This document shows, piece by piece, positions 44,985 to 55,791 of a DNA stretch of 64,000 nucleotides. Every line of letters begins with the position of its first letter. Position 1 is the first letter of the stretch. The notes beneath the pieces were generated by a model, which worked only from the letters and a program-made list of their open reading frames with translations, did not search any database and was not told the DNA's origin. The DNA lies in NCBI GenBank assembly GCA_021307315.1, contig JAJSPD010000058.1:218249-282248 (forward strand). Reading direction: 5' to 3'. This DNA comes from Bisporella sp. PMI_857. Lineage: Eukaryota > Ascomycota > Leotiomycetes > Helotiales > Helotiaceae. Both the position numbers and the translations under genes were made by a program.

Positions 44985-47325
44985 CTACCATTTAAAAGAT
45001 CCTATAACGAGTCATTTTACAAAAAATTGTAATGTTCTACTCTTGAAGCTGGTGTTTTAAGCGTGATCTCGGTATGGTATATAAATTGCTGCAAGTGGGG
45101 GCCTTATCACTACCTGCTTCACATGTGATGCGTGCGCGCCAGATATGCCACGCACTATTTCCCGTATTCACCCGTCTCTTGACACGGTTCCTACAGTAGT
45201 GGGAAAAGCTACGCTTTAGGGGCGAGTGCGGGTGAGAATGTGTGGGCCATCAGATTCGAATTTAGTATTGGCCCCAAAATGCTTGAATCCAATTAATGGA
45301 TTGTTGGTGACAACAATTGTCTATGCAACAATGTGCACTGATAAGGAAGGAAGCGCTTTCTATTGGGGGAAAATAAAATGAAGGAAAAGATAGGCCGCTT
45401 TTACAACAAAATCTCTGCCTAGTCGAGCTGTGGCACTTTAAATAGCAGGACAGATTTAAGGCTGAGAAACCCGCAGCGTATCAAAACCCCTCAGTTCTAT
45501 CACCATCACCCTGGCGCTGGCCAATATAATAGACTACATCAACACTTCTGTAATTCCACTTATCCAAACATGTATCTGTTCTGCTTCTCAGTTAACACTT
45601 GGCCACTTTAATTTCACTGTGGGTGATTCTATTTTGTTGCTGAAAAGTTAAAAAACGTTTTTACCCGTTTTTTAAAAGTATTTCAAATTGCTTGAACAGC
45701 TAAAGGCACTACTTAACATAACGCGCGTTACTATTGATTCACACTTTTTTTTTTAGCTAAGGTTTACAACCGTCTTTTAATCAACCATAACGCAACCGAA
45801 CAGGCTGTACTCTTGGAGTTGAAGTCACAGTACGCGCTTGCGCTGGCCAAAATTCTAGCGGCCCATGGAGAGCTAGGTTGCGTGGAGCTGCGCCAGTGTT
45901 CGCCTCACTTTCTCCTCGTCGGTTCTCTCCTTCCACCCTCACAAATATACCTTGCTCGCAGCATGATGGCCGACTCTTTCTGCACTGTCATTGCTGGCAA
46001 CTTGGAGCCATTAGAAGCCAGGCTATCTATGTGGAAACGGCGATAACAGAGACTTTGCATAATGTAACAGTATGTAGTAGTCAATAGATCTGCATTCGAG
46101 AAGTCTTGATGACACAGACTATAGGACGATTTTAAGATTACTTTCGAGAGTTTAAATATTATTACGTTATCGGCAGGTGGGTATATTATAGAAGTCTCTC
46201 TTGAAAGGCTTGGAGCTGAATTAGCTGGTACGGGGCTACTCTATGAACTCGACAGTCATATTGGGTGGTTTTGTATTAGGCTTAGGCATGTGGATTTAGT
46301 TGTTAATATTGGATACGATGAACTGGATTTGGTAATGGGAGAAACTATGTTTTGGTTTTATGGATCAAATAGGAAACACCCGGTTCGTCAATCAGTTTTG
46401 GAAACGGAATGGTCGGGACGACTTTATATCCAAATATAAAGGCATTCCATTGATGTTAAAATAACATCTGGCCAAAGCTTTACCAGAGTGGAGAATGTTT
46501 AATTTATTCCAGGGAGCCGTGACAAGAAATGCTAGGCAGTGCCATGTAAGGAAAACACGCTATCGGAGTTCATGCCCTCTAAACCGAGCCCCACAATCCA
46601 CAAGCCCTGCAACTTTATCACTTCACTACTTCCCTTACACTGAACAGCTTCGAACTTCCGTGACTTATATATAAGTGGACATGGTCTATTCTGTATCTTA
46701 ATGATTCTAACCTATCGAAAGTAGAATCCATTGATCGTTTGTATAGACTATACATCCGCGAACCGTTATTCGCCCTAAAGTAAGAGGGACAGAAAGCGTG
46801 TTTTTCTTTAGATATTAAACCTTCATGCAGATATCCACGAGGCAAAGAAAGAAGAACCAAGTAGGGTGAATACACAGCTATTGTAAGTCATCTTAGACTC
46901 TATTCAATATCTTGATAATAACCTAATAGCAAGGGGCGAAATGTGTGTTGGTGAATTCATTACGTACAGCAAATGTGGGCATCAGACCTTTGCAGGCATA
47001 ACTATATGCAAAGCATAAGGCGAGGTTAAAGGTGCGGCTTTTGTCTGACAAATACCGATTGATGAGGCAAATGTCCTGCATGTGTGTATGAAAGACTTTC
47101 TCCATAAAATATTATTGATAGAGGTACGCTATCTGAAATGTTACTGGGGGAAATGGGAATACTGCTTGACTTTGGGTGGAGAAAAAGCCTAGCAACGCTA
47201 GCGGGGGCGGAGTGTCATCACATGACTAGAACCCACTATTATTACCCACAATGTGCTCGTCACGTGGCGGAAACATCACAAGTCGAGTCTTTCAACCACA
47301 ACAAGAGCCAACGCCATCAACAGCC
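44985..47325. other. gene-free interval
   Basis: Only short, domain-less open frames. The last few hundred bases are the promoter side of the HET gene at 47326. Confidence 0.4.
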
Positions 47326-49584
47326 ATGCCTGAACTAAATGCGATGGTATTTAGATCCTCAGAGCAGCTAAACTATGAGTACCATAAATTGTCGGAGCCC
47401 GATGCTGTGCGACTTATTCAATTACATCCTTCACCTTATCTCGAAAGTCCATTGCAATGCGAGCTACTTAGTACAACCCTAACTAGATGTTATAATAATC
47501 TTATCGACAAATATACAGCACTTTCATACGTTTGGGGAGACCCGCAACTATCATCGAAAATTACTGTGGACGGCAGGACGATGCTCATCACAGCATCTCT
47601 TGCATCAGCACTCAGGCATTTGAGAGACTCAACACGGAAGCGGATCATCTGGGCTGATGCGATATGTATCAATCAAAGAGACACTCTAGAACGAAACCAG
47701 CAAGTTAGTCAGATGAATAGCGTCTATTTTTTAGCTCATCATACTATTATTTATCTTGGGGACTCCACTCCAGCTACAGACCAAATCTTAAATGATCTTC
47801 GGAGCCGGAGTTTGATATTGGCTACCCAAAGGTTTTCAAAACCGAGCGCTGTTAGGGATGAATTAGATAAAGAAATGGAACGCGCTGCATTGGAATCTAT
47901 ATTTTCCCGGCCTTGGTTCAAGAGAGTCTGGGTCCTGCAGGAACTGGTGCTCTCCCTAGATCCATGGCTTCAGTGCGGTACCTCACTTGCACGTTGGCAC
48001 GACTTTCGAGAATACATATCTAGTACTGGCCTTGCGCAAGGCATGGAGGGGGCTCGTGTTGCTTCAGAAATGGCAAATTTACATCTCGAATATTCAAAAA
48101 TGCGGCATGAGACTGTTCATGGCTACATGAGAGAGATAAATCCAAAAGATATAGCAAAACAGCTTCTCGAAATTTTAATTTCCAGGAGAGCATTCGGCGT
48201 GCAGGATCCCCGGGATATGATTTTTGCTCATCTGGGTCTGATTGACAAACGTGATCCAAGATCAGTGCTTACTGTGGACTACGTGAAAAGCAAACGTACT
48301 ATCTATACGCAAGTAGCAAACTATCTCCTTGATAACCTCTACAATTATAGTATTCTCTCTCTCGCAGAGGGAAGTGGAGAAAGGGACAAAGACCTGCCAT
48401 CGTGGACACCTGATTGGAGAGTTCCTGGCCCTCCAGTTACTATATACAATGCACTGGGTCTAGATCGGGACCTACGAAGAGCCAAGATTGAAGAAGCTTC
48501 CTTTTCGTCTGACAATTTTGGACACAAGTATATTCTGGTAGCTCAGCATCAAGTACTTGCATGCGTCGGGTCCAAAATAGGCAGCCTTTGTAACTTCGGC
48601 TCAGTCATCCAGACACGCTCAGAATCTCAAGACCGATCACGGCAGGATAAACAGCCCCAAGGCCCATCGGACAAGGAGTTTGATTTTTGGAAGCATACTG
48701 AAATGGCTCTCAAAAAGGTCCTAGACAATTGGAACCATCTTCAAACCCGTAAACCATGGCCGAAGGAATTTCTACAGAATCTTGCTAGCGTTATTTACAA
48801 GAAAGAATCAAATCTTAAAAATGTTTCAGACTGCCATCTTTATTCCAACTTCCATGACAAGGCATCTCAAGTCGGAATGGATGTTCATGTGGTGAGCGAG
48901 GTACAATATATCTGTGATGAGCTTCAAGACATACCTTGCGAAGATCAAAGCAAAGTACACTGGATAGAGGGTAACGATATACTACTCAAAGAGCCCGACA
49001 AGAGGCCCGACAGTAACAACCCGGAGCTGTCAGAATTAGAACGAACTGTTCACAGCTCCGATCTCGACACGGCATCCTTGATATTTCAGTACAAGGTTTC
49101 CTTTCGTATTATCTTGGCCTACCTTGAGCAGTCATTGCTGGTGCACATACTGTGGACACACTTCGATGATACCCAGCCTAATATATTCCAAGGCCGGAGA
49201 TTGGCCACATTACAGTTCTTCGAAGCCAATGCCCCTAAAACCGAGACCTATTTTCCAGCACTAGCCTTAGTTCCAGCATCAACATGCGCCAGCGATATCG
49301 TGTGCATTATCCAGCATTACTTAAATCCTGTGGTATTACGTCCATTGCCCCAGAATGCTCATCCTAAGGTTGCTGCTGAGATCAAAGAACGTCTCCAGAA
49401 AGAGAACCGATACTCCGAAAACTCTCTTTCAGAAGTGTTAAGCAATGGTGGAATAATAGAGCATTTTGAATTAGTAGGGGAGTGCTTTGTGGAAAACATG
49501 ATGTTGGGGAGTAGTTTGTACCAAGACTTTGCCTCTGAGGAAATAGAACCGGGGAGCAGGGTCCAGATTTTGGCTATTCATTGA
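47326..49584 (+). CDS. HET-domain protein, 752 aa, intact
   Basis: Single exon. HET domain about residues 62-215: KYTALSYVWGDPQ, RIIWADAICINQRDTLERNQ, YFLAHHTIIYLGDS and SRPWFKRVWVLQELVLS. The next part has QDPRDMIFAHLGLIDKRDPR and LPSWTPDWRVPGPP, both standard in long HET proteins. A long central region has no known domain, and the C-terminus ends ELVGECFVENMMLGSSLYQD, the family's closing motif. An in-frame ATG exists 75 nt earlier (47251), but the one at 47326 has the better context (cagccATGc) and is chosen. Likely role: death effector in non-self recognition (by family). No stops or frameshifts. Confidence 0.85.
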   Translation: MPELNAMVFRSSEQLNYEYHKLSEPDAVRLIQLHPSPYLESPLQCELLSTTLTRCYNNLIDKYTALSYVWGDPQLSSKITVDGRTMLITASLASALRHLRDSTRKRIIWADAICINQRDTLERNQQVSQMNSVYFLAHHTIIYLGDSTPATDQILNDLRSRSLILATQRFSKPSAVRDELDKEMERAALESIFSRPWFKRVWVLQELVLSLDPWLQCGTSLARWHDFREYISSTGLAQGMEGARVASEMANLHLEYSKMRHETVHGYMREINPKDIAKQLLEILISRRAFGVQDPRDMIFAHLGLIDKRDPRSVLTVDYVKSKRTIYTQVANYLLDNLYNYSILSLAEGSGERDKDLPSWTPDWRVPGPPVTIYNALGLDRDLRRAKIEEASFSSDNFGHKYILVAQHQVLACVGSKIGSLCNFGSVIQTRSESQDRSRQDKQPQGPSDKEFDFWKHTEMALKKVLDNWNHLQTRKPWPKEFLQNLASVIYKKESNLKNVSDCHLYSNFHDKASQVGMDVHVVSEVQYICDELQDIPCEDQSKVHWIEGNDILLKEPDKRPDSNNPELSELERTVHSSDLDTASLIFQYKVSFRIILAYLEQSLLVHILWTHFDDTQPNIFQGRRLATLQFFEANAPKTETYFPALALVPASTCASDIVCIIQHYLNPVVLRPLPQNAHPKVAAEIKERLQKENRYSENSLSEVLSNGGIIEHFELVGECFVENMMLGSSLYQDFASEEIEPGSRVQILAIH

Positions 49585-50227
49585 TTACTCGTGAGAACAA
49601 CAAAATTCTGGCAGATCTGAATACCGTCCATATGTGTTGCAAAGTGAAAGTCTTCCATAGCTTCCCTATAAAGGTAGGTGTATGCACACACTTTGTCCTG
49701 ACCTCTGTCCCATACTCTCCGAATGGGCTCACCACCGCTCGACAAGGGGTGGGGAGTTGTAGGAGTGATGATATTCAACTGCTGCTGGCAAGTGGGGCAG
49801 ATAATTAAGGCTAGACTAGGCCGAAATAGGTAAGGAAGATCATGTGGTCCCCAAACAGTAGTCCTTTGTTAGAGATAGGATCTATTGGCTAGAGGATTAA
49901 TTAAAAGATCTGGGAGAGTATCACAACAATAGGATACGGGCTTATTAGGAGCGTTACAGTTGTTCTATTCTCTACGGTTATACAAAGTAGGGTGTAATAC
50001 ATGGGTAAGATATTTTCTAGCTCCTTGGTATGCTTACATAAGCCAATTCCTGACACCGTTCTAGTACAGGAACATCCGCATATTGCGGACAGTACTTGAT
50101 ATAAATACATTCACGACCCGGATGCCTCTGGATGGGGAAAACAACTGATGTTTGGTCCTGCAATTTCTACTATAAACCCTCATTTTCTTCACTATCTACG
50201 AGGTAAGGCCTACACGTACTACAAGTT
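49585..50227. other. intergenic
   Basis: Contains an ankyrin-like scrap at about 49770-49800 and nothing else I can support. Confidence 0.4.
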
Positions 50228-51102
50228 ATGGCATTAGACGCTGAGGCGACCACCGCCAAGACAGAGGTAAAGGCCAACAAAATTACACTTACCGGCCCTC
50301 AAGAGACGCTTCTTGCCACCCTCTACGGTCGCTCACAGGACGCCGCTAGTTCTAACCCAATCCTAGGCGACAAATGGGCGCTCCAACTCGTCGAGAAAGT
50401 CGATTACAACTTTGCCAAGACGGGGATAGACGCGACCGCCAGCGCCAGCGTCGCCATCCGCGCTAAGCTACTCGATCAGTGGACCTCTGAGTTTCTAGCC
50501 GCTCATCCCTCCGCTACTGTCTTGCATCTTGCGTGCGGCCTGGACTCGCGTTGCCTGCGTGTGCAGCATGGACCTGGGGTCCGCTGGGTTGACGTCGACC
50601 TGCCTGATGTCATGCATCTGCGGCAACAGCTGGTCCCAATCCCCGAGGGCGACTATCACCTGCTCTCGGCATCTGTCATAGACGCTGACCAATGGCTTAA
50701 CAGCATTCCGGCCGACCGGTCGACCGGCCGACTGTTGCCGTGTTTGAGGGTCTGACCATGTATTTGCGTGAAGACGAAGGCCGGCAGATGGTAAAGGCAA
50801 TCATAAATCGGTTCGCCGTAACGGGCGGCCAGTTGGTGTTCGACTGCTACGGTTCGATCGCGATACGTCTACAGCGATTTATGAAGCCAGTCAAGAATAC
50901 TGGCTCTGAGCTGCACTGGGGCATTGATGATCCAAAGGCGCTGGAAGCATGGTGTCCCGGACTGAAACTGGTTGATGATCTTCGATCGGTCGACATGCCC
51001 GGTATTGGCCAGATGCCGTTAGCGGCGCGGGCGCAGGCCTGGGTCGTTTCAAACATGCCGTATCTTCGTGATGCTGGACGGATGCTCCGCTACCAGTTTT
51101 AG
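50228..51102 (+). pseudogene. LCM-family SAM-dependent methyltransferase, frameshifted
   Basis: S-adenosylmethionine methyltransferase of the leucine-carboxyl-methyltransferase (LCM/Tcmp) type, usually acting on small molecules or carboxyl groups. First part (50228-50755): ATVLHLACGLDSR is the SAM-binding loop and WVDVDLPDVMHLR the next acidic strand. The conserved continuation VAVFEGLTMYLREDEGR is in a different frame (from about 50730) and runs to the stop at 51102. The switch coincides with an imperfect 8-bp tandem duplication, GACCGGTC then GACCGGCC, at 50714-50729. Otherwise no stops, so the lesion is single and probably recent, or an assembly error. Confidence 0.75.
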
Positions 51103-51720
51103 ACAGACCATACCCTACTTGGCCACGCCAGACGTGGGAACAGCTAGCAGTTGTGCTTTCTTGCTTACTTACTTCCTCAACCTTGTCAATATCACTAGCT
51201 TGATCGATAACAAATGCTTTTGCGAAGGATGATGTCTCGATTATCGATCGGAGGCTACGACTAAGCTTAGGAGCCGGTCTAAGACGCCACTTGCAAGAAT
51301 CTTGCCTTCGAAGTCGAGGGGTATCTTGGTCGTTTGGAAGACTGCATTCCCAATATATGATACTTGGTTTTCGTAGTGGTTGGATATGGTTTCCTCGCGG
51401 AGTCTAAAGGTTCCCTGTGCTAGTTTTATCTGAGTTCAGCGCTTTTGTTATTAACCAATATATGTACTACTTGCTGCTATTGTGATAACCCATCCACCAA
51501 CCAAGTGAGCTCAAGGTAGTGGATATAAGCCATAGAACGCTATTAGGTAATTTTTGTCCTACCCGACGGCCCATAGCATCTGATATATTACTTCACAAGC
51601 TCAAGGTCTGCGAACTCCCCCTGTGAATGATTCAAATCGTATCAAGGCTGTTTTAGAATGCGTCGTACATCTCTTGAAGTTGACAAACATAGAGTATAGA
51701 GATCCTAGATAATAGAGATA
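51103..51720. other. intergenic
   Basis: No supported feature. Confidence 0.4.
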
Positions 51721-51892
51721 TGTGAAATGGCCAAGCCTACTGGTCGGATTTGGTTTAGTCAACTCTTTGGCGTGAGAACCCCTATTTTGACCCCTCTAAA
51801 TAGTTGCTTCTATTAGCTCTACAATCAGATTTTTATGCCCTATTCTACGATACATTCTGTGATATTATCACCCATAGATGTTCCATCTGACA
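51721..51892 (+). repeat. dispersed repeat C, left copy
   Basis: Starts TGTGAAATGGCCAAG and includes TTTTTATGCCCTATTCTAC; about 170 bp, matched by the direct copy at 58443-58612. Ends are weakly inverted (GATATGT / ACATATC), so it may be a MITE. Confidence 0.8.
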
Positions 51893-52209
51893 TATCAGCT
51901 TACTTCTACATATTTCCCAAGCCCAATCAAGTTAACCGCTTCCTACTATACTCCGCTTCGAGTCTTCTCGCACTCACGCATTATGTACACTATATTTTCC
52001 ACCGTTTTGACCTGCTCCTTACTCTGCTATAACTGAAGCTCCTTAATATGTATTCATATGCTTAATTTGGAGCCTCCTCTAACAGTGACTTCACCATTAA
52101 AGATGTCAAGTTTTAACGAACATGTTCACAAGGAATTTGAAGAAGTTTTTGAAAACGAGAATATACTAAGAAGGAATTGCTGACTAGAAGGCAATGCGCA
52201 GCTCCTTTG

Positions 52210-55200
52210 TTATACTAAGTTATACTTGATGATAGGATTCATCATGAACGTCCACATACCGCGAACCATCCCCTTAGCTCGCAATGTCTCTTCGATATTT
52301 CGTTGCTTATTCTCGTCCTTCAGTACGGGCGCTAAGCTATCATCACGCTCTACAACCCATGATACACTCATTGATCGAATCTCTGGCCGTGGGATTGTCT
52401 CAAAATTTTCATTGAATGGCGTAAGCACCAAGACGCTCCCATTCTCATCACCATCGATATCAAAGACTGCTCGACGCTGTTCCTTAAAACCTTTTCCAGT
52501 CGTAACATTCCAATATGCCACGGCTCGTGCAAACGAGGACACAGCTTCTGAGGGAGTGTAGAGGGAACCAAGGGAGTCATCTTTCTCATCTCCGCTGTTG
52601 TTATCCATCATTTCGGCCATGGCCTCGGTAATCTGCCAGAACAGCGATCCTATGAATTGCCTTTCGGCATGACTTTTCTTGCTGAAATCCGTGCGATCTT
52701 TCTTTTGTTTCCTTTTGGACGGCTTTCGGTCGGGCAATGATGTGACGAGATCCTCCGGGTTTTCGGAGGAGTGAGTCACTTCTACAGAGTGTCTGGCTGT
52801 CGCTGTCCTCGCACCTCCATCCGAGGACAGAATCCGTATATCCGTTGCCGCGTAGCCTTGACTTCCCGCTACAACATTACCAGATGGCTTTCCTTGGTCC
52901 TGCTCACCACGTCTCTCGTCTAATGTCTGTTTTATTTCCGGAAGCTCTTCCAGAGTATTCTCGAGGTGTGGTTCGAATCCCGTATAAAATCTTTCTGAAT
53001 CTTCTACCCTGCCAACCCAAAGGCCACCTTTGTACATTATCCTATCGATCAGCCACCAAGAATGAAAGCCAACATTATTGGTTTTCTCGAGGTGGAACAT
53101 GTTCTTCCGGTTCTCCAGCTTCAAGTGCGGCTGAAAATTGAGTGTTGATTCCACGACATTGTCTCTTCGCCAGTGGACATTCATAACCGATTGCCAGATA
53201 GCGTCAGCAACACTAACATTGTTCGATTCTCGGAGGAAGGAAATTATCTCAAACAAGAGATGGGTCGTAGCTAGCCAGTGATTCCTGGCGGTCTCCACAG
53301 TGCCTCGATCGATTACAGACTGCTCTTTTTTCGCGGCTATTGATATCTTGCGACTTTGCCTTTTGTAGGAAGTCTGAAGATCATCCCAAGACTCTCTGTA
53401 TCTTTCCTGAATCGGTGTCATATCAACGAACTCATCAATCTTCCACAAGACGCTGGGCAAGGCAAATCCTTTCTTCGACAAGCTGTACATGAGGGGATTG
53501 TTCCGTCTTATAGTTGGCCCACTTGGATTGAAAACATCTGCATCGATAAATTTCAATGGTCGTTTGATGCTAACAGAGACCCACGAAAAGTCTGAGTCAT
53601 TCTGCCTTGGTTCTACTACCATTTAGTTAGCAATATTTCTATGATAACTCCTTAGTATTGAATTTCAAATGGCACCTACTAGGTACTGGCTTCCTTGGTA
53701 TGGAATAAGCTTCAGGCGAAAGAAGAGAGAAATCTCCATTCATCATTGCAAGAAGATGTATGCAGACGCTCAGGGAATGATTGGAGGCCTCAAGTTTTGA
53801 AGTATTCAACCTCAAGCTGTAATCACATAGGTTCGCGATAATAGCCAATCTATCAGCGACACGATCGTTTTGACGACTCTTGAGAAACGACATCGCCACG
53901 GCAGCATTACACGTCCTTCTCGGTTTATTTTCATTAACCCAGACATCAACCGAGTGTGATGGTTTTGGCTTCGGATGGAACCATCGTAGAGTCTCAAGTG
54001 TCTTATGCCACTCCGGGTCCTTTATTTTGACGTGTCGATATTGAGATGAGGTGAAAAAGCTTCTGGATTGGGACAAACATTGTCGGACAATGTCAAGCCG
54101 GATGGCCATCTCAGTGAGGGACGAGTCATGGCAGATCAGACTCCACCCACTAAGATCAATATTCTTCCCACGGGGGAACAGTAGAATCATGTTTCTACCG
54201 GATGAAAATGCCTCTTGGAGAATCCAGGCTCGCGTGTTCCAACGGTCGTTGATTACCATACTAACAGCCTCTGCAAGGATATCTAGATGTAATGTCCTGC
54301 ATTCCTTCAATGGTCTTGGACCACGCCTCTGCATCGATGATCCCAATTCCCATTCGAAGAATAGGAAGAGGGCATCTAGATGGCGCTGATGTATAAACCT
54401 AGCATTGAACAGCCCAATGGATGTATGAGCTTTGAGATACACGAGATCCATGGCTTGGATACCAATTTCTTTTTCTCTCTCGTCATCTTGTTCAATGCAT
54501 TCCTTTGCAATATACACATTAGCTAAAACAAAACGCAATGTTAGCTTGAACGCTTACCTGGTCAATCCATATCATTCTGAATCCATTCTGAACTGCGAAG
54601 GCCACTGAGCGATCAATAACGTCCTTCGGCGCTCTGATACTTCGTATTCTTCCATTCTCTTCGACGACCTGATAGTTCGCTTGATCAGAGAGTCTATTCG
54701 TCTTTCTGTTGTTTTGTGATGACCAGCAGTACGACACGGCCAAAAAGTGAGTGCAATTGGCCAGTCTGGAAGTTTTTGTTCCCTTCGGCCGAAGTCTCCT
54801 GATGCGAAACTTGGTAACTTTCCATGTTGTGGGAAATAGGGGAATAGCTCGACAATCGTCGCATGTCTTCTCAGTAACATGAATACAAGGATAGGCAAAA
54901 TCTCTGAGCTGCTGCTCATGCTGTTTAACGTAATCCCTGTTGCCTCCTTGGCTCCCGTGAGCGCTACAAATATGTCCTGCTGAAGGGAGCACCCGCGTTT
55001 CGCATCGTGTGCATTGTCCTTTCTTTAACACATCAATGATTTCACCGTCCACATTAGTATCATTGGCTTCGAGAGTATCTTCATAGTTAAAAGTGAGGAA
55101 TCTCAAATTTCTCGCCCAGCGGGCTGCGTGTTTTCGATGCGTTTGGTGTTTGATAATCTCGTCAATATTGGATGAGAATTGTATTTGGTTGACCTCGTCT

Positions 55201-55220
55201 CCCATGGTATCGTCCCGCAT
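52210..55220 (-). CDS. large HET-domain protein, about 963 aa
   Basis: Three exons on the minus strand: 55220-54558, 54502-53680, 53615-52210. Intron 1 (54503-54557; GTAAGC donor, GCAAAG acceptor) joins MIWIDQ to ECIEQDDEREKEI, rebuilding a core HET block. Intron 2 (about 53616-53679) is less certain; the chosen GTAGGT donor and GGTAG acceptor keep phase. The N-terminus has paired cysteine/histidine motifs (GQCTRCETR, HICSAH, CDDCRAIP) resembling a zinc-binding module before the HET domain (CTHFLAVSYCWSS; TRAWILQEAFSS). The long C-terminal half contains a basic stretch (KPSKRKQKKDRTDFSKK, possible nuclear signal) and no known domain. Divergent from the ATPase gene at 55792 with 571 bp between start codons. 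Confidence 0.75.
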
Positions 55221-55791
55221 GGCTATAGATTGAAAAGAATAATTTAGGCTTCGTGTTGATTTGCCGCGATGTCTGAATTATGTTTGTCTTTCGACAATTT
55301 GACACAAGTACAATATGATGACAAATAAGCTTATGGTGTCCGCCTAACAGGACGGCCAATCAGATTATGTGTACTCGGTATAGCTGAGAAGAGGCACAAT
55401 TGCCTGCACATCCAATTTATGCAAAACACTTCTATCCCTGACTAGCTGTCGAGCGTACTCGGTGAGTCGGTGTGGTAGCAAAATGCGCTGATTCCTTCCA
55501 AATTCAATTCGTGCAGAATACCTTTTACCCTGAGATTAATCCTGCTGTCATTTGAATGCGTGGATACGTAGACACAGCCCCAGGTGGGGGCGCTTGCTGC
55601 CTCCAAGGCTTACGATTACAAACAGCATGAATGGTTTTAGATATATGTTCAAGTTATGTGAAAACTTTCTTCATCGATCTCTGGTACTAACTTAATTATT
55701 TTTCTTTTGGGCGATTGAAGTTTTCGATTCTCCTTTGCTCTCTCATTATACACCTTAATACAACCATAAAAGACGCATAGACAAGGAAGAC
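55221..55791. promoter_or_regulatory. shared intergenic region of divergent HET and ATPase genes
   Basis: 571 bp separate the two ATGs, so the promoters lie back to back. No specific binding site was identified. Confidence 0.5.

Noticed and set aside
51721..51892. Dispersed repeat C as a solo LTR (begins TG, ends CA)
   Set aside because: Neither copy has a 5-bp target duplication, and the second copy ends TA; kept only as an unclassified repeat.
52968..52980. GGTTCGAATCC, like a tRNA T-arm
   Set aside because: It lies inside the coding part of the HET gene and no acceptor, D or anticodon arms can be formed around it.
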